Source: Cytophagaceae bacterium
Lineage (GTDB): Bacteria; Bacteroidota; Bacteroidia; Cytophagales; Spirosomataceae
Direction: 5' to 3'
DNA: 54,250 nt
NCBI GenBank assembly: GCA_947450365.1
Contig: CANFVE010000018.1
Span: 1-54,250 of the forward strand
This document shows positions 53,345 to 54,250 of this stretch, piece by piece. Positions within the stretch are counted from its first letter, which is position 1. Every line of letters starts with the position of its first letter. Under the pieces are notes generated by a model. It had not been told where the DNA came from. It searched no databases and saw only the letters and a list, made by a program, of their open reading frames with translations. The translations under genes were made by a program, and so were the position numbers.

Positions 53345-53375
53345 AAAAGAGCCTGGTGATTTGCCGGGCTCTTTT
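53345..53375. terminator. Bidirectional intrinsic terminator (Rrf2 / pseudouridine synthase)
   Basis: AAAAGAGCCTGG (53345-53356) pairs with CCGGGCTCTTTT (53364-53375) with one G-U pair and a 7-base loop; A/T runs on both sides serve both convergent genes. Confidence 0.85.
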
Positions 53376-53378
53376 CAT

Positions 53379-54104
53379 TTATTCGTAGAGGTGATCTAGA
53401 TTTTTCATTTTGAAATCATCTGGGTCAAGTTCGAGGAATTCTTCCCAGAATGGATTTTCGGGAACTGCGGCTTTGCAGATGATGGGTGTTTTTTTGATGG
53501 GGTGGATGAAGTATAAGCGTCTAGCGTGCAGGTTTATGCTTGCATCAGGGTTGGGTCGGTCGTAGCCATACTTGATGTCGCCGCGGATGGGACAGCCGAG
53601 GGAGGCTAATTGGACGCGAATTTGGTGGGGTCGTCCGGTAATCGGTTCTACTTCGATGAGGTAGTGGAGATTTATTTTACCGAGTAATTTATAGTTGAGT
53701 TCAGCTTTTTGGGCTTTTCCTTCTGGGTAATCGTAGGCGGTGGTGGTGTTTGTTGCCTCGTTTTTAAGGAGCCAGTGGGAAAGTTTGCCTTTGATGGGGT
53801 CGGGTTTACGTCGGGTGACGGCCCAATATGTTTTTTGGATGTCGCGTTTGCGGAACATTTCGCTCATGCGCTCGAGTGCTTTGGAGGTTCGGGCAAAGAT
53901 GACGAGTCCGCTGACGGGGCGATCCAGGCGATGCACGGGGTGTAAAAATACGGCACCGGGTTTTTGGTACTTTTCTTTGATGTAGTCCTTGAGGACGTCG
54001 GTGAGTGTTTGGTCGCCGGTGCTATCGCCTTGCACGAGAATTCCTGCTCGTTTGTTCACGATAAGGAGGTGATTGTCTTCGTAAATGATGTGATAGTCTT
54101 TCAA
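53379..54104 (-). CDS. RluA-family pseudouridine synthase
   Basis: An about 241-residue enzyme. VHRLDRPVSGLVIFAR carries the catalytic Asp of the RluA family (HRLDRPVSG), with the earlier DNHLLIVNKRAGILVQ and the later GRPHQIRVQLASLGCPIRGDIKYG being the usual flanks. It isomerises a uridine in rRNA or tRNA; the target site cannot be read from sequence. No S4 domain is seen. The -7 box at 54126-54133 covers the TTG at 54128, so I place the start at the TTG at 54104. Confidence 0.88.
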   Translation of the reverse strand: MKDYHIIYEDNHLLIVNKRAGILVQGDSTGDQTLTDVLKDYIKEKYQKPGAVFLHPVHRLDRPVSGLVIFARTSKALERMSEMFRKRDIQKTYWAVTRRKPDPIKGKLSHWLLKNEATNTTTAYDYPEGKAQKAELNYKLLGKINLHYLIEVEPITGRPHQIRVQLASLGCPIRGDIKYGYDRPNPDASINLHARRLYFIHPIKKTPIICKAAVPENPFWEEFLELDPDDFKMKNLDHLYE

Positions 54105-54125
54105 GGTACACGATTTTTTATGGGG

Positions 54126-54133
54126 CAAAGGTA
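54126..54133 (-). promoter_or_regulatory. -7 element of the pseudouridine synthase gene
   Basis: TACCTTTG (minus strand), initiation expected near 54119. It rules out the TTG at 54128 as start and leaves 54104. From 54134 to the window end (about 115 bases) I see only A/T-rich sequence. Confidence 0.55.
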
Positions 54134-54250
54134 GGATTATTTTGCGAAATCCGGGTCATTTCAAAATTTCTTAAAAAAACCTTTGAAAAGATGTGCTTGA
54201 TTTTCAGGGTATTAGGTTGGAATAGGCTAAAAGATTTGATAACATATTTG

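Overview
The window is a chromosomal stretch of a Bacteroidota bacterium, most likely an order Cytophagales / Spirosomataceae-like freshwater or soil lineage (the phylum is firm, the family is an inference). The phylum call rests on many copies of the Bacteroidota -7 promoter element TAnnTTTG (often with TTTG/TTG about 19 bases upstream), a type IX secretion C-terminal domain, and families largely confined to the phylum (DUF4295, DUF4175, DUF2480, DUF4301, DUF6702). It is gene-dense housekeeping DNA. No gap between genes exceeds about 220 bases, and I see no prophage, insertion sequence, CRISPR array or toxin-antitoxin locus.

Layout. 1-159: start of an Ala/Asp/Thr-rich lipoprotein, cut by the window edge. 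356-5979 (minus): respiratory complex I membrane arm nuoK-L-M-N plus a GtrA-like membrane protein, as a stand-alone operon. 6040-10279: DNA maintenance and small conserved genes (ExoX-like exonuclease, YjjG-like nucleotidase, PD-(D/E)XK nuclease, 2Fe-2S protein, exonuclease III, two unknowns). 10463-19382: ispH, a fructosamine-kinase-like gene, a very large DUF4175 protein, then the minus-strand run rpmH-rnpA-S41 protease-tsaB-DUF2480. 19515-21886: a translationally coupled three-gene glycan cassette (glycosyltransferase, formyltransferase, NodB-type deacetylase). 21937-24552: a lone rpsJ and an unrecognised membrane/TPR protein. 24702-28968: atpD-atpC with a lipoprotein, a MarR regulator, an OmpA-type lipoprotein and a LytTR-only regulator. 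29119-31492: initiator tRNA, era, der. 31472-38172: Ycf48-like propeller, T9SS-sorted protein, glnS, ftsY, DUF4295, rpmG. 38348-44278: lone nuoD, polyprenyl synthase, rhomboid protease, dxr, rseP, DUF6702. 44369-50325: lon, recQ, DUF4301. 50333-54133: a candidate small RNA, uxuA, rpsL-rpsG, an Rrf2 regulator and an RluA-type pseudouridine synthase.

Themes. Isoprenoid synthesis (ispH, dxr, polyprenyl synthase), energy conservation (complex I, ATP synthase) and translation (rpsJ, rpsL, rpsG, rpmG, rpmH, initiator tRNA, glnS, era, der, tsaB, rnpA) dominate. Operons that are usually long are split here: nuoD and nuoKLMN lie apart, rpsL-rpsG lacks fusA, and rpsJ stands alone. Many convergent neighbours abut or overlap at their stop codons, many promoters sit within a few bases of the start codon, and TTG starts are common. 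No previously undescribed multi-gene system is obvious. The best leads are the -24/-12-type promoter with operator-like palindrome and 5' hairpin before lon, the small-RNA candidate at 50.3-50.45 kb, the formyltransferase/deacetylase glycan cassette, the mirror-image divergent promoter at 6.87 kb and the dispersed nuo and str genes.
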